DNA of 64,000 bases from Sphingosinicella xenopeptidilytica (GCF_042676985.1 NZ_JBHTIK010000001.1:1-64000); one strand, 5' to 3'. Counted from the first letter of the stretch, positions 38,603 to 47,912 are shown. Numbers and translations: made by a program. Notes: a model not told the origin generated them from the letters alone.

Positions 38603-40702
38603 ATGCGTTTTTCAACCCTGTTGATGGCGGCTTTCATTCTGGCGACTGCACCCACCGCGCACGCGGCCGAAGACGATCCGAACCTGTGGCTTGAAGAGGT
38701 GGACGGCGCCCGCGCGCTGGATCAGGTGCGCGCGTGGAACGCGGCGACGGAAAAACGTCTGCAGACGGCGAGCCCGGCGTTCAGGGCGCTTCAGGCCGAA
38801 ATGCAGGCGATCCTTGAGGATGACAGTCGCATTCCCGTGCCCGAGGCGATCCTCGGCGACAAGGTGACGAACCTCTGGACCGATGCGAAGAACCCGCAGG
38901 GCCTGTGGCGCATCGCGGACCTCGATGCTTTTGCCTCCGGGAAGCCGGTGTGGCGGACGCTGATCGATCTCGATGCCATGTCGAAGGCGGACGGCCGGAA
39001 ATGGGTGTGGAAGGGCGCGGCGTGCCTTGCACCCGCCTATGCGCGGTGCATGGTCGGCCTTTCGGACGGCGGCTCCGACGCGCTCGTCTACCGCGAGTTC
39101 GACATGGAGACGGGCGCGTTCGTGAGCGGCGGCTTCGAAACGCCCGAGGCGAAGGGCGATGTCGCGTGGGTCGATCTCGACCGGCTGATGATCGCCTCCG
39201 CGCACGGCGGCGACGTCACCGAATCCGGCTATCCCCGGCAGGTGCGCCTGTGGACGCGCGGCACGCCGATGGCGGAGGCCGCGCTGCTCGCAGAGGGCAA
39301 GGCCGCCGACATGGGCATGGACGCGAGCGCCGGCGCAGGCGCGGGCCGCATGTGGCCGCGCATCACGCGCCATCCCGATTTCTGGACCGCCGAGACCTTC
39401 CACCTGAACCCGGACGGCACGCTGATCCGATCGCCGCTGCCGGACACGGCGACGATCGAGGACATGCTCGGCAGCCGCGTCGTCGCGCTGCTGCACAAGG
39501 ACTGGGCCTACGGCGGCAAGACGTACGCGGCGGGATCGCTCGTCGCCTATGACGTGGCGACGCTTGTGGTGGGGCGGCCAGCGGCGGTTGAACAGGTCTA
39601 TGCGCCATCGGGCAAGCAGGCGATCGAGGCGGTGGTCGCAGGCAGCGGGCGCCTTTACGTTTCGCTGCTGGAGGATGTCGAGGGGCGGTTGATCGCGCTG
39701 ACGCCGAGCGGAAAAAGCTGGCGCGCCGAAACGGTGCCCGTGCCGCTGAGCAGCGCGGTGACGCTCGCGGCGGCGGGCGGCAGCACGGATACGGCCTTCT
39801 ACACGGTCGAGACGTTCGCAAGCCCGGAGACGCTGATGGCGGTGCGTGGGGACAGCGCGCCCACGGAGGTCGCCGCGCTTCGGACGTTTTTCGATCCGGC
39901 CTCGATTTCCGTCGAGCAGCGTTTCGCGAAATCGAAGGATGGTACGCGCATCCCCTATTTCGTCGTGCGGCCGACGGGCGCGAAAGGCCCGCTGCCGACG
40001 ATCATGCACGCCTACGGCGGTTTCCGGAACGCGCAGAAGCCGACCTATCTCACCAAGAACCCGTACCAGATCGGACCCGGCGGGCTGTTCTGGCTGAAAG
40101 ACGGCGGCAGCTTCGTGATCGCAAACATTCGCGGCGGCGGCGAATACGGCCCGGCGTGGCACGAGGCCGCGCTGCGCGAGAAGCGGCAGAACAGCTTCGA
40201 CGACCTCTATGCTGTCGCCGAGGATCTGAAGCGTGCGGGGCTTACATCGAAGCTCGCCGCTTCGGGGCGTTCGCAGGGCGGGATGCTTGTCGGCGTCGCG
40301 ATGACGCAGCGGCCGGACCTGTTCGACGCTGTGATCATGGGCGTGCCGCTCGCGGACATGCTGCGCTACAACAAGCTGCTCGCGGGCGCATCGTGGATGG
40401 GCGAGTACGGCAATCCGGATGTAGCGGAGGACCGTGCGTTCATCGCGAAATATTCGCCCTACCAGAACCTGCGCGCAGGCGCGAAATACCCGCCCGTGAT
40501 CATCTACACCTCGACGAAGGACGACCGCGTGCATCCCGGGCACGCGCGCAAGTTCGCGGCAAGACTCGCGCAGCAGGGCCACGCGTTCGACTATTATGAG
40601 AATATCGAAGGTGGGCACGCGGGAACCGCCAACGCCGCCGAGCACGCCTACCGCGCCGCGCTGATGCTGAGCTTCGCGCGCCGGGAACTGATGGGGAAAT
40701 GA
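38603..40702 (+). CDS. Exported S9 prolyl-oligopeptidase-family peptidase
   Basis: A 699-residue serine peptidase with a Sec signal peptide (MRFSTLLMAAFILATAPTAHA). The mature protein starts with the DPNLWLEEVDG block, then a propeller, then a hydrolase domain with nucleophile GRSQGG, an Asp in TKDDRVHPGHA and a His in EGGHAG. It is periplasmic, unlike oligopeptidase B upstream. It sits between nadA and nadC and overlaps the nadC start by 4 bases, so it is carried on the NAD operon. Confidence 0.9.
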   Translation: MRFSTLLMAAFILATAPTAHAAEDDPNLWLEEVDGARALDQVRAWNAATEKRLQTASPAFRALQAEMQAILEDDSRIPVPEAILGDKVTNLWTDAKNPQGLWRIADLDAFASGKPVWRTLIDLDAMSKADGRKWVWKGAACLAPAYARCMVGLSDGGSDALVYREFDMETGAFVSGGFETPEAKGDVAWVDLDRLMIASAHGGDVTESGYPRQVRLWTRGTPMAEAALLAEGKAADMGMDASAGAGAGRMWPRITRHPDFWTAETFHLNPDGTLIRSPLPDTATIEDMLGSRVVALLHKDWAYGGKTYAAGSLVAYDVATLVVGRPAAVEQVYAPSGKQAIEAVVAGSGRLYVSLLEDVEGRLIALTPSGKSWRAETVPVPLSSAVTLAAAGGSTDTAFYTVETFASPETLMAVRGDSAPTEVAALRTFFDPASISVEQRFAKSKDGTRIPYFVVRPTGAKGPLPTIMHAYGGFRNAQKPTYLTKNPYQIGPGGLFWLKDGGSFVIANIRGGGEYGPAWHEAALREKRQNSFDDLYAVAEDLKRAGLTSKLAASGRSQGGMLVGVAMTQRPDLFDAVIMGVPLADMLRYNKLLAGASWMGEYGNPDVAEDRAFIAKYSPYQNLRAGAKYPPVIIYTSTKDDRVHPGHARKFAARLAQQGHAFDYYENIEGGHAGTANAAEHAYRAALMLSFARRELMGK

Positions 40703-41544
40703 GCATGGGGATCGCAGGCTTCGATACGGAGGCGTTCGTGCGCGCTACGCTCGCCGAGGATCTGGGCGACGCGGGCGACATCACCTCCGCCGCGGTGATC
40801 CCGGCGGACGCGCGTTTCCACGGCGTGATGGACAGCCGCGACGCCATCGTCGTCGCCGGGCTCGACATCGCCGCCGCCTTTTTCCGATCGCTGGATGCGG
40901 GCGTGGAGATCGAGATGCTGGCGAAGGACGGGGACCGGGTGGCGGCGGGCACGGACCTGATGCGGCTCTCGGGCCTTGCCCGCGCGATGCTCACCGCCGA
41001 ACGCTCTGCGCTCAACACGGTGCAGCACCTTTCGGGCATCGCGACGCTCACGCGCCGCTATGTGGACGCCATCGCGGGGACGGGGGCCATCCTGCTCGAT
41101 ACGCGCAAGACGATCCCGGGGCTTCGCGTTCTCGAAAAATACGCGACGCGCATGGGCGGGGCGCAGAACCACCGCATGGGGCTGTGGGACGCGGCGATGA
41201 TCAAGGACAACCATGTCGCGGTGGCGGGCGGCGTCGGCGAGGCTGTGCGCCGCGCGAAGGACGCGGGCATCGCCAGCATCATCCTGGAGGTCGACCGCGT
41301 GGACCAGATCGAGCCGGGCCTTGCGGCGGGCGCGACGCACCTTCTGCTCGACAACATGAACGTGACGGATCTGCGCGCGGCCGTTGCACTGGTGGCCGGG
41401 CGCGTACCCACGGAAGCCTCGGGCGGGGTCAATCTCGACACGATCCGGGGCATCGCGGAAACCGGCGTCACCTATGTTTCGGTTGGGCGGATCACGCAGT
41501 CCGCACCCGCTGCCGATATCGGGCTCGACCTTGCGAGCGCCTGA
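40699..41544 (+). CDS. nadC: Nicotinate-nucleotide pyrophosphorylase (carboxylating)
   Basis: A type II phosphoribosyltransferase (281 residues) that converts quinolinate and PRPP to nicotinate mononucleotide. Signatures are ERSALNTVQHLSGIAT, LLDTRKTIPGLRVLEKYA and HRMGLWDAAMIKDNH. It starts at ATG 40699 (ATGA overlap with the peptidase stop) or ATG 40705. Together with nadA it supplies de novo NAD. Confidence 0.95.
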   Translation: MSMGIAGFDTEAFVRATLAEDLGDAGDITSAAVIPADARFHGVMDSRDAIVVAGLDIAAAFFRSLDAGVEIEMLAKDGDRVAAGTDLMRLSGLARAMLTAERSALNTVQHLSGIATLTRRYVDAIAGTGAILLDTRKTIPGLRVLEKYATRMGGAQNHRMGLWDAAMIKDNHVAVAGGVGEAVRRAKDAGIASIILEVDRVDQIEPGLAAGATHLLLDNMNVTDLRAAVALVAGRVPTEASGGVNLDTIRGIAETGVTYVSVGRITQSAPAADIGLDLASA

Positions 41545-42238
41545 GCGGCTGCTGCTCGCGCTGTGCCTCGCGGCCTGCGGATCGGCGGACGATTCCGGCG
41601 GGACGACGGCCGCAGAATGCAACATCCCCGCGAAGCTCGATCTGCCGCGCACGGCGAGCCTGCCGGACGCGACGCCCGACGCACCGGCGGCGGCCTATGT
41701 GCTTGCGATGTCATGGTCGCCGGAGTTCTGCCGCTTCCGCAAGGATGCGGACGCCCATGAAGGCCAGTGCGCGGACAACGACTTCGATTTCATCCTGCAC
41801 GGCCTGTGGGTGGACAGCGCCGCGGGCGCTTCGCCGCGCGCCTGCACGGTGGCGCCCCCCGTCGGCGAGGCGCTCGTGCGCCAGCATTATTGCATGATGC
41901 CTTCGGCGCAGCTGATGCAGCACCAGTGGGCGGCGCACGGCACCTGCGCCTTTTCGAGCGCGGAGGCCTATTTCGGTGCGGCGAAATCGCTGTGGGACGG
42001 GGTGAAGCGCCCCGACCTCCGCCAGCTTCGCGGCGAGACGCTGACGGCGGGGATGGTGCGCGCGGCGTTCGTGAAGGCCAACATCGGTCTCCCGTCCGAA
42101 GCGATCGCCGTGACACTGAACAACCGCGGCTGGCTCACCGAAGTGCGCCTGTGCATGGACCTCGACTACAACTACGCCGCCTGCCGCGCACCGGGCGCGG
42201 CGGACGGCGCGCGCGTACTTATCTGGCGCGGCGGGTGA
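41531..42238 (+). CDS. RNase T2-family lipoprotein with altered active site
   Basis: A 235-residue RNase T2 relative. The best start, TTG 41531, gives a lipoprotein signal ending LCLAAC (lipobox LAAC, lipidated Cys about residue 15). CAS I is FILHGLWVD with the catalytic His kept. CAS II reads HQWAAHGTC instead of the usual HEWxKHGTC, so the catalytic Glu and Lys positions are Gln and Ala while the second His remains. Several Cys can form the conserved disulfides. It overlaps nadC by 14 bases and the convergent DUF4112 gene by 20. Activity may be low or altered. Confidence 0.82.
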   Translation: MRAPERLLLALCLAACGSADDSGGTTAAECNIPAKLDLPRTASLPDATPDAPAAAYVLAMSWSPEFCRFRKDADAHEGQCADNDFDFILHGLWVDSAAGASPRACTVAPPVGEALVRQHYCMMPSAQLMQHQWAAHGTCAFSSAEAYFGAAKSLWDGVKRPDLRQLRGETLTAGMVRAAFVKANIGLPSEAIAVTLNNRGWLTEVRLCMDLDYNYAACRAPGAADGARVLIWRGG

Positions 42239-42662
42239 TCGTGCCTTCGAGCACCGCCGTTTTCGGGTGGTGCCGATCGAGATGCGCCTTGATGATGCGC
42301 AGGTTGCGCGTGTTCGAACGGAACAGCACGTCCATCGCGTCGCCGAGCAGCGGCACGAAGCCGAGTGCGGTGTCGAACAGCGTATTCCCGGCCATGCGGG
42401 CGATGTGCCAGCGCGACATGCCGAGGTTGCGTGCTTCCCAGATGATGTAGGCGGACATCAGCCCGGCGAGAATATCGCCGCCCACAGGCACGAGCCCGAG
42501 CACGGCATCGAGGCCGATCTTGTAGTTGATGCCCGGAATCGTGATCGACCGCTCCAGCAGCTTTTCGAGCACCTCGACGCGCGCACGCACGACGTGCGGA
42601 TCGCGCGAATCAAGCCCGGCGCTGGCCATCACCTCTTCAAATGCACGCGGATTCACGCTCAC
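42219..42662 (-). CDS. DUF4112 protein
   Basis: A 147-residue protein with the DUF4112 pattern: ITIPGINYKIGLDAVLGLVP-like segments, GDILAGLMSAYIIWEA, and LGFVPLLGDAMDVLFRSNTRN, which give membrane-associated hairpins. Start GTG 42662 has GGAGG 6 bases upstream. Function unknown. The 3' end is antisense to the end of the RNase T2 gene. Confidence 0.87.
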   Translation of the reverse strand: MSVNPRAFEEVMASAGLDSRDPHVVRARVEVLEKLLERSITIPGINYKIGLDAVLGLVPVGGDILAGLMSAYIIWEARNLGMSRWHIARMAGNTLFDTALGFVPLLGDAMDVLFRSNTRNLRIIKAHLDRHHPKTAVLEGTITRRAR

Positions 42663-42692
42663 CTGCAGCCTCCTTGAAAGCCTGTGGCTGCG

Positions 42693-43223
42693 CTATTTGG
42701 TGACGACGGCCCCACATGCAAGACGCGCGCCCGCATTTCCCGCAGGATCGGTGACGCCGTCGTCCGGCTTCGCGTGCACGACAACCGCCGCGCCGTCCGT
42801 ATCGAGCACCGGCGTTTCGCCGCTGTAAAGCGTCGCGCCCTCGATGCGGGCCTCGATACGCCCAGTGCCGTCCGCCCCGACGGTGACGTTCGGCAGATCG
42901 CCCTTGTGGTGACCGTGCTTCTGGCCGGTCGGGTTGAAATGCGGCCCGGCGGACGTGAAGTCCGGCGGCGTGCAGAGGCCGATGCCGTGCACGTGGAAGG
43001 CATAGGTGCCGGAGGGCCAGCCTTCGAGCACGAGGCCGACATCGACGCCGCCCTTCGCCTCGGTGAGCACGGCACGCCCTTTCGTGGCGCCATCCTTGTC
43101 GAGAAGCTGCGCATAGGCTGCGGGCGGCGGCGCCGCGGGCGCGGCGGCGGGCTGCTCGGCCTTGCTGGCGCACGCAGCGGCAAGCATGGCGGCCAAAGGC
43201 ACAAAGCTCGTGGAAAGGCGCAT
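42693..43223 (-). CDS. sodC: Superoxide dismutase [Cu-Zn], lipoprotein
   Basis: A periplasmic Cu-Zn superoxide dismutase of 176 residues with a lipoprotein signal (lipobox LAAAC) and a Pro/Ala linker. Metal ligands are visible in FHVHGIG, AGPHFNP, KHGHHKGDLPN and VVVHAKPDD, and the Cys pair for the structural disulfide is present (GLCTPP, RLACGA). ATG 43223 is chosen over an upstream frame start because it begins the signal peptide. Role: protection against extracytoplasmic superoxide. Confidence 0.92.
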   Translation of the reverse strand: MRLSTSFVPLAAMLAAACASKAEQPAAAPAAPPPAAYAQLLDKDGATKGRAVLTEAKGGVDVGLVLEGWPSGTYAFHVHGIGLCTPPDFTSAGPHFNPTGQKHGHHKGDLPNVTVGADGTGRIEARIEGATLYSGETPVLDTDGAAVVVHAKPDDGVTDPAGNAGARLACGAVVTK

Positions 43224-43292
43224 GATCGGTCTGTCCCCTGTCGCGGTATGGCGGATCAACGCATTGTGCCGTTTAAGGTTTCGCGCGCAACC

Positions 43293-44708
43293 TCAATCCA
43301 TGCTCTTGACGATTTCCTCGACCATCTTCTTGGCGTCGGCGAGGAGCATCATGGTGTTGTCGCGATAGAAGAGCTCGTTGTCGACACCCGCATAGCCGAC
43401 ACCGCCCATCGAGCGCTTGATGAACAACACGGTCTTCGCCTTTTCGACATCGAGCACGGGCATACCGTAGATCGGCGAGGACTTGTCGGTCTTCGCCGCC
43501 GGATTGGTGACGTCGTTGGCACCGATCACGAACGCGACGTCGGCCTGGCCGAAATCCGTGTTAATGTCTTCGAGCTCGAACACCTCGTCGTAGGGCACGT
43601 TCGCCTCGGCGAGCAGCACGTTCATGTGCCCGGGCATACGGCCCGCAACCGGATGGATCGCGTAGCGCACGTCGACACCCTGATGCTTCAGCTTGTCACC
43701 CATTTCGCGCAGCACGTGCTGCGCCTGCGCCACCGCCATGCCGTAGCCCGGCACGATGATGACCTTCTCGGCGTTCTGCATCAGGAACGCGGCGTCCTCA
43801 GCGGAGCCGCGCTTCCATGGCCGATCGATCGCCGCTGCCGCACCTGCAGGGCCCGCCTCCGCGCCGAAGCCGCCGGCGATGACACTGATGAAGCTGCGGT
43901 TCATCGCGCGGCACATGATGTAGCTGAGGATCGCACCCGACGAGCCGACGAGCGCGCCGGTGATGATCATCGCCGTGTTCTGCAGCGTGAACCCCATCGC
44001 CGCCGCCGCCCAGCCCGAATAGCTGTTCAGCATCGAGACGACGACGGGCATGTCCGCGCCGCCGATCGGGATGATGAGCAGGAAGCCGATCAGGAACGAA
44101 AGCCCGACGACGATCCAGAAATCCATCGCCGATTGCGAGTGCCAGAAGCCGAACGTGAAGAAGGCGATCGCGAGCAGCAGCGCGAGATTGATGATGTGCC
44201 GCGCCGGCAGCAGGATCGGCGTGCCCGACATGTTGCCGTTGAGCTTCGCAAACGCGATCATCGATCCCGAGAAGGTGATCGCGCCGATGGCGATGCCAAG
44301 GACCATTTCGACCCGGCTCGCGCCGAAGATCGCGCCCGACGCATCGGTAATGCCGAATGCCTGCGGATTGAGGAACGCCGCCGCCGCCACGAGCACGGCG
44401 GCAAGGCCGACGAGGCTGTGGAACGCCGCGACGAGCTGCGGCATCGCGGTCATGGCGATGCGCCGCGCGACGATGAAACCGACGCCGCCGCCAAGGATGA
44501 TCGCGGCGGCGATTTCGGGCAGCGAGGCGATCTCGTGCGTGGCGAGCGTCGTCGCCACGGCGAGCCCCATGCCGATCATGCCGTTGCGGTTGCCCGCGCG
44601 GCTGGTCTCGGGCGAGGACAAGCCCCGAAGCGCAAGGATGAACAGAACCCCGGAGACGAGGTAGGCGAGAAGTGCCCACGCGGGCACGGCGGAAGCGACG
44701 TGTTCCAT
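43293..44708 (-). CDS. pntB: NAD(P) transhydrogenase subunit beta
   Basis: A 471-residue inner-membrane subunit. Eight or nine N-terminal helices form the proton channel. The C-terminal domain III binds NADP(H), with the motif VPGYGMAVAQAQH and a conserved VIGANDVTNPAA segment. The enzyme couples proton entry to hydride transfer from NADH to NADP. Last gene of pntAA-pntAB-pntB, with 6 bases to pntAB. Confidence 0.96.
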   Translation of the reverse strand: MEHVASAVPAWALLAYLVSGVLFILALRGLSSPETSRAGNRNGMIGMGLAVATTLATHEIASLPEIAAAIILGGGVGFIVARRIAMTAMPQLVAAFHSLVGLAAVLVAAAAFLNPQAFGITDASGAIFGASRVEMVLGIAIGAITFSGSMIAFAKLNGNMSGTPILLPARHIINLALLLAIAFFTFGFWHSQSAMDFWIVVGLSFLIGFLLIIPIGGADMPVVVSMLNSYSGWAAAAMGFTLQNTAMIITGALVGSSGAILSYIMCRAMNRSFISVIAGGFGAEAGPAGAAAAIDRPWKRGSAEDAAFLMQNAEKVIIVPGYGMAVAQAQHVLREMGDKLKHQGVDVRYAIHPVAGRMPGHMNVLLAEANVPYDEVFELEDINTDFGQADVAFVIGANDVTNPAAKTDKSSPIYGMPVLDVEKAKTVLFIKRSMGGVGYAGVDNELFYRDNTMMLLADAKKMVEEIVKSMD

Positions 44709-44714
44709 CGGCGC

Positions 44715-45002
44715 TTAGCCCTTCTTCTCTTTTTTCTTGTACATGGCGAGCATTCGCTGCGTCACTGCGAAACCGCCGAAGATGTTGACGCTGGCGAGCG
44801 CCACGGCAACGAGGCCGAGCCACTTGGCGACGCCCGAACCCGCGGCGAGGCTGGCGATCAGCGCACCGACGATGATCACCGAGGAGATCGCGTTCGTTAC
44901 CGCCATCAGCGGCGTGTGCAGCGCCGGCGTGACCGACCAGACCACGTAGTAGCCCACGAAGCAGGCCAGCACGAAGATCGACAGGATCGAGATGAAGTCC
45001 AT
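44715..45002 (-). CDS. pntAB: NAD(P) transhydrogenase subunit alpha part 2
   Basis: A 95-residue membrane subunit with three or four helices (ISILSIFVLACFVGYYVVW first) and a lysine-rich end MYKKKEKKG. It is the separately encoded membrane part of the alpha chain, as usual in Alphaproteobacteria, whereas E. coli has one fused PntA. It sits between pntAA and pntB with gaps of 3 and 6 bases. Confidence 0.95.
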   Translation of the reverse strand: MDFISILSIFVLACFVGYYVVWSVTPALHTPLMAVTNAISSVIIVGALIASLAAGSGVAKWLGLVAVALASVNIFGGFAVTQRMLAMYKKKEKKG

Positions 45003-45005
45003 GGC

Positions 45006-46148
45006 CTATGCTCCCCCCAGCACCGGATGGACGGCCTTGCCGCCCTGTGTCAGCCGCACGCCCTTCACGATCTCGTCGTCGTCCGGCAGCACGGGCGCCT
45101 TCGTGTCCTTGTCCCAGAAGGCGGACAGGAAGTTGAACAGGTTGCGCGCGTAGAGCAGCGAAGAGTCCGCCGCGAGGCGCGAGGGCACGTTCCTGTGCCC
45201 GACGATCTTGACGCCGTGCTTCACGACGATTTCGCCCGCCACCGCACCTTCGACGTTGCCGCCGGCTTCGACCGCGAGGTCGACGAGCACGCTGCCCGGC
45301 CGCATCGTGGCGATCTGCGCGTCGCTGACGAGGCGCGGCGCGGCCCGGCCGGGAATGAGCGCGGTGGTAATGACGATATCCTGCTTGGCGATGTGCGACG
45401 ACACCAGCTCGGCCTGCGCCGCCTTGTATTCATCGGACATCTCTGTGGCGTAGCCGCCCGAGCCTTCACCCTCGATGCCCTTCACGGCTTCGACGAAGAT
45501 CGGCTTCGCACCGAGCGAGAGGATCTGCTCCTTCGTCGCCGAGCGCACGTCCGTCGCCGAGACCTGCGCGCCAAGGCGCCGCGCGGTGGCGATCGCCTGG
45601 AGCCCTGCGACGCCGACGCCCATGATGAACACCTTCGCGGCCGAGACCGTGCCCGCCGCCGTCATCATCATCGGGAAGGCGCGGTTGTATTCCGCCGCCG
45701 CATCAAGCACCGCCTTGTAGCCGGCGAGGTTCGACTGCGAAGAGAGCACGTCCATCGACTGCGCGCGCGTGATGCGCGGCATCAGCTCCATGGCGAGCGC
45801 CTCGTAACCCGCCGCGGCATAGGCCTTCGCCCGCTCCGGGTTCGCCGCGGGCGCGTGCATCGCGACCACGCGGGCTCCGGGCGCAGCACCGGCAAGCGTC
45901 GCCGGCTCCGGCGCCTGCACGCCGAGCACGATCCCCGCGCCGGCAAGCACGGCAGCGCGAGGGCCGACCTCCGCGCCCGCCGCCGCATAATCAGCGTCCG
46001 CGATCCCCGACGCGAGACCCGCGCCCGATTCCACGGCGACCGCAGCACCGAGGCCGATGAATTTCTTCACCGTCTCCGGGCTTGCAGCGACGCGGCGCTC
46101 AAAATCGGCGGTCTCCCCAAGGACCGCGATCCGAACCGGCTGTGTCAC
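45006..46148 (-). CDS. pntAA: NAD(P) transhydrogenase subunit alpha part 1
   Basis: A 380-residue soluble NAD(H)-binding subunit of the proton-translocating transhydrogenase, related to alanine dehydrogenase. MGVGVAGLQAIATARRLGA is the Rossmann motif, and ERRVAASPETVKK and RAQSMDVLSSQSNLAGY are family blocks. It starts at GTG 46148, 7 bases after the oxidase subunit IV gene. The operon order is oxidase IV-pntAA-pntAB-pntB. Confidence 0.95.
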   Translation of the reverse strand: MTQPVRIAVLGETADFERRVAASPETVKKFIGLGAAVAVESGAGLASGIADADYAAAGAEVGPRAAVLAGAGIVLGVQAPEPATLAGAAPGARVVAMHAPAANPERAKAYAAAGYEALAMELMPRITRAQSMDVLSSQSNLAGYKAVLDAAAEYNRAFPMMMTAAGTVSAAKVFIMGVGVAGLQAIATARRLGAQVSATDVRSATKEQILSLGAKPIFVEAVKGIEGEGSGGYATEMSDEYKAAQAELVSSHIAKQDIVITTALIPGRAAPRLVSDAQIATMRPGSVLVDLAVEAGGNVEGAVAGEIVVKHGVKIVGHRNVPSRLAADSSLLYARNLFNFLSAFWDKDTKAPVLPDDDEIVKGVRLTQGGKAVHPVLGGA

Positions 46149-46155
46149 AAGGATG

Positions 46156-46296
46156 CTAGTTGTAGAGGAAGAGGAGCATGGCGAGCAGCACGAGCACGAT
46201 GAAGCCCGTGCCGTACTTCATCATCGCAAGGAAACCCGCGTAGGTCTTCGCGTGATCCTTCATCGCCTTGTCGGTGTAAGTGCTGTTCTGCGCCAT
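46156..46296 (-). CDS. aa3-type cytochrome c oxidase subunit IV
   Basis: A 46-residue protein, MAQNSTYTDKAMKDH then KTYAGFLAMMKYGTG and one membrane helix FIVLVLLAMLLFLYN. It matches the small bacterial oxidase subunit IV (one helix, N-terminus on the cytoplasmic side). The gene is short and easily missed. Its place directly before pntAA recurs in sphingomonads and other Alphaproteobacteria, as I recall. It is a small accessory of the aa3 terminal oxidase, whose main subunits are not in the window. Confidence 0.9.
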   Translation of the reverse strand: MAQNSTYTDKAMKDHAKTYAGFLAMMKYGTGFIVLVLLAMLLFLYN

Positions 46297-46450
46297 CTCA
46301 AACGTCCCCCATCCGGACCTGATTCCGCCCGTTCATAGCAAGCCTTGCCCCGGTGTGAAGCGAAAAACGGGTCAAAATCTTAACCAGACGGCAAGGCGCT
46401 GTGCCGTATCGAGACAGGCGGGTCATTTTTGGGAAGCAGAGATTCGGCAT

Positions 46451-47911
46451 TTGGCGAAGCAAACCGTCCTTGTTGTCGACGACGAGTCGGGCCAGCGGCG
46501 CATCACGGAGACCGTGGCGGCGCGCGCCGGTTATGCGACCGTGGAAGCCGAGCACGGCCAGGCCGCGCTCGATCTGCTGACAGGTCCGCGCGGCCAATCC
46601 ATCGATGCCGTGATCCTCGACTACAACATGCCGGGCAAGACCGGGATCGAGGTGCTGCGCGAACTGCGCCCGCAATTCCCGCAGCTTCCCGTCATCATGC
46701 TGACTGCGCATTCCAGCGTTTCCACCGCTGTCGAAGCGATGCGCGCGGGGGCGAGCGACTTCCTGCTGAAACCGGCGAGCGCTGACCGCATCACGCGCGC
46801 GCTCGCAGGCGTGCTCGACCACAAGGCGCCGGGCGGCGAGCTGCGCCCTCTGACCGAGAAGCTGCCCGGCTCGCTGGGGTTTGCCGAGGTTGTCGGCAGC
46901 GAAGCGGGCTTCCGCGCCGCGCTCGCGGTGGCGGAAAAGGCCGCGCAGAAGAACGTGCCGATCCTGATTGAAGGCGAAAGCGGCGTCGGCAAGGAGGTCG
47001 TCGCGCAGGCGGTGCACGCCGCATCGCCACGCGCCGCAAAGCCGCTCGTGATCGTCAACTGCGGCGCGATCCCCGCGAATCTGGTCGAATCGGTACTGTT
47101 CGGCCACGAAAAAGGTGCTTTCACCGGCGCCATCGAAAAACACGTCGGCCGCTTCGGCGAGGCGGACGGCGGTACGCTCTTCCTCGACGAAATCGGCGAA
47201 TTGCCGCTCGACGCGCAGGTGAAGCTGCTGCGCGCGCTGCAGACCGGACAGATCGAGCCTGTCGGCAGTCGGGGCCACGTGACCGTCGACGTGCGCCTGA
47301 TCGCCGCGACAAACCGCGACATCGCCGAAGAGGTGCGCGCGGGCCGCTTCCGCGAGGATCTGTTCTATCGGCTCGGCGTCGTGCCCGTCACGATTCCGCC
47401 GCTGCGCGCACGGCGCGGCGACATCGCGGCGCTCGCGCGCCATTTCGTCCGCCGCCTTGGCGCCGAGGAAGGCGTCAGCGCCCGCGACCTTTCGGACGAC
47501 GCGCTCGCGCTCCTCGAAGCGTACGACTGGCCCGGCAACGTCCGGCAGCTGCAGAACGCATTGTTCCGCGCCGCCGTACTCTGCGAAGGCACGAGGCTCA
47601 CGGCGCTCGACTTCCCGCAGCTCGCGGGGGTCGCCGCACCCAGACGCATGGCGCAGCCGGCGCCGACGCGTGCGGCTTCGGCCGACCTTTCGGCCGAGGT
47701 CTCGCTGTTCGGCGACGACGGCAAGCTCCGCCGTCTCGAGGATCTGGAAGCCGAGATCATCCGCAAGGCGATCCACCACTGCCGCGGACGCATGAGCGAG
47801 GTGGCGCGCCGCCTCGGCATCGGGCGCTCGACGCTCTACCGCAAGCTTGGCGAAATGGCCGTCACCGACGATTTCGGCGGCCACGACGACGATGTCAGGA
47901 ATGTCGCCTGA
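46451..47911 (+). CDS. Sigma-54-dependent response regulator (NtrC family)
   Basis: A 486-residue protein: REC domain with phospho-Asp in VILDYNMPG (about residue 57), AAA+ domain with Walker A GESGVGKE, the sigma-54 loop GAFTGA, Walker B GGTLFLDEIGELP and arginine fingers, then a Fis-type helix-turn-helix (MSEVARRLGIGRSTLYRKL). The TTG at 46451 gives MAKQTVLVVDDE, a normal receiver start. No histidine kinase is adjacent. Target genes unknown. Homologues act on nitrogen, flagellar or exopolysaccharide regulons. Confidence 0.9.
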   Translation: MAKQTVLVVDDESGQRRITETVAARAGYATVEAEHGQAALDLLTGPRGQSIDAVILDYNMPGKTGIEVLRELRPQFPQLPVIMLTAHSSVSTAVEAMRAGASDFLLKPASADRITRALAGVLDHKAPGGELRPLTEKLPGSLGFAEVVGSEAGFRAALAVAEKAAQKNVPILIEGESGVGKEVVAQAVHAASPRAAKPLVIVNCGAIPANLVESVLFGHEKGAFTGAIEKHVGRFGEADGGTLFLDEIGELPLDAQVKLLRALQTGQIEPVGSRGHVTVDVRLIAATNRDIAEEVRAGRFREDLFYRLGVVPVTIPPLRARRGDIAALARHFVRRLGAEEGVSARDLSDDALALLEAYDWPGNVRQLQNALFRAAVLCEGTRLTALDFPQLAGVAAPRRMAQPAPTRAASADLSAEVSLFGDDGKLRRLEDLEAEIIRKAIHHCRGRMSEVARRLGIGRSTLYRKLGEMAVTDDFGGHDDDVRNVA

Positions 47912-47912
47912 G

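Noticed and set aside
42684..46202. 1172-codon plus-strand frame opposite sodC and pnt genes
   Set aside because: It spans four convincing minus-strand genes and reads as charged low-complexity sequence; an antisense shadow.
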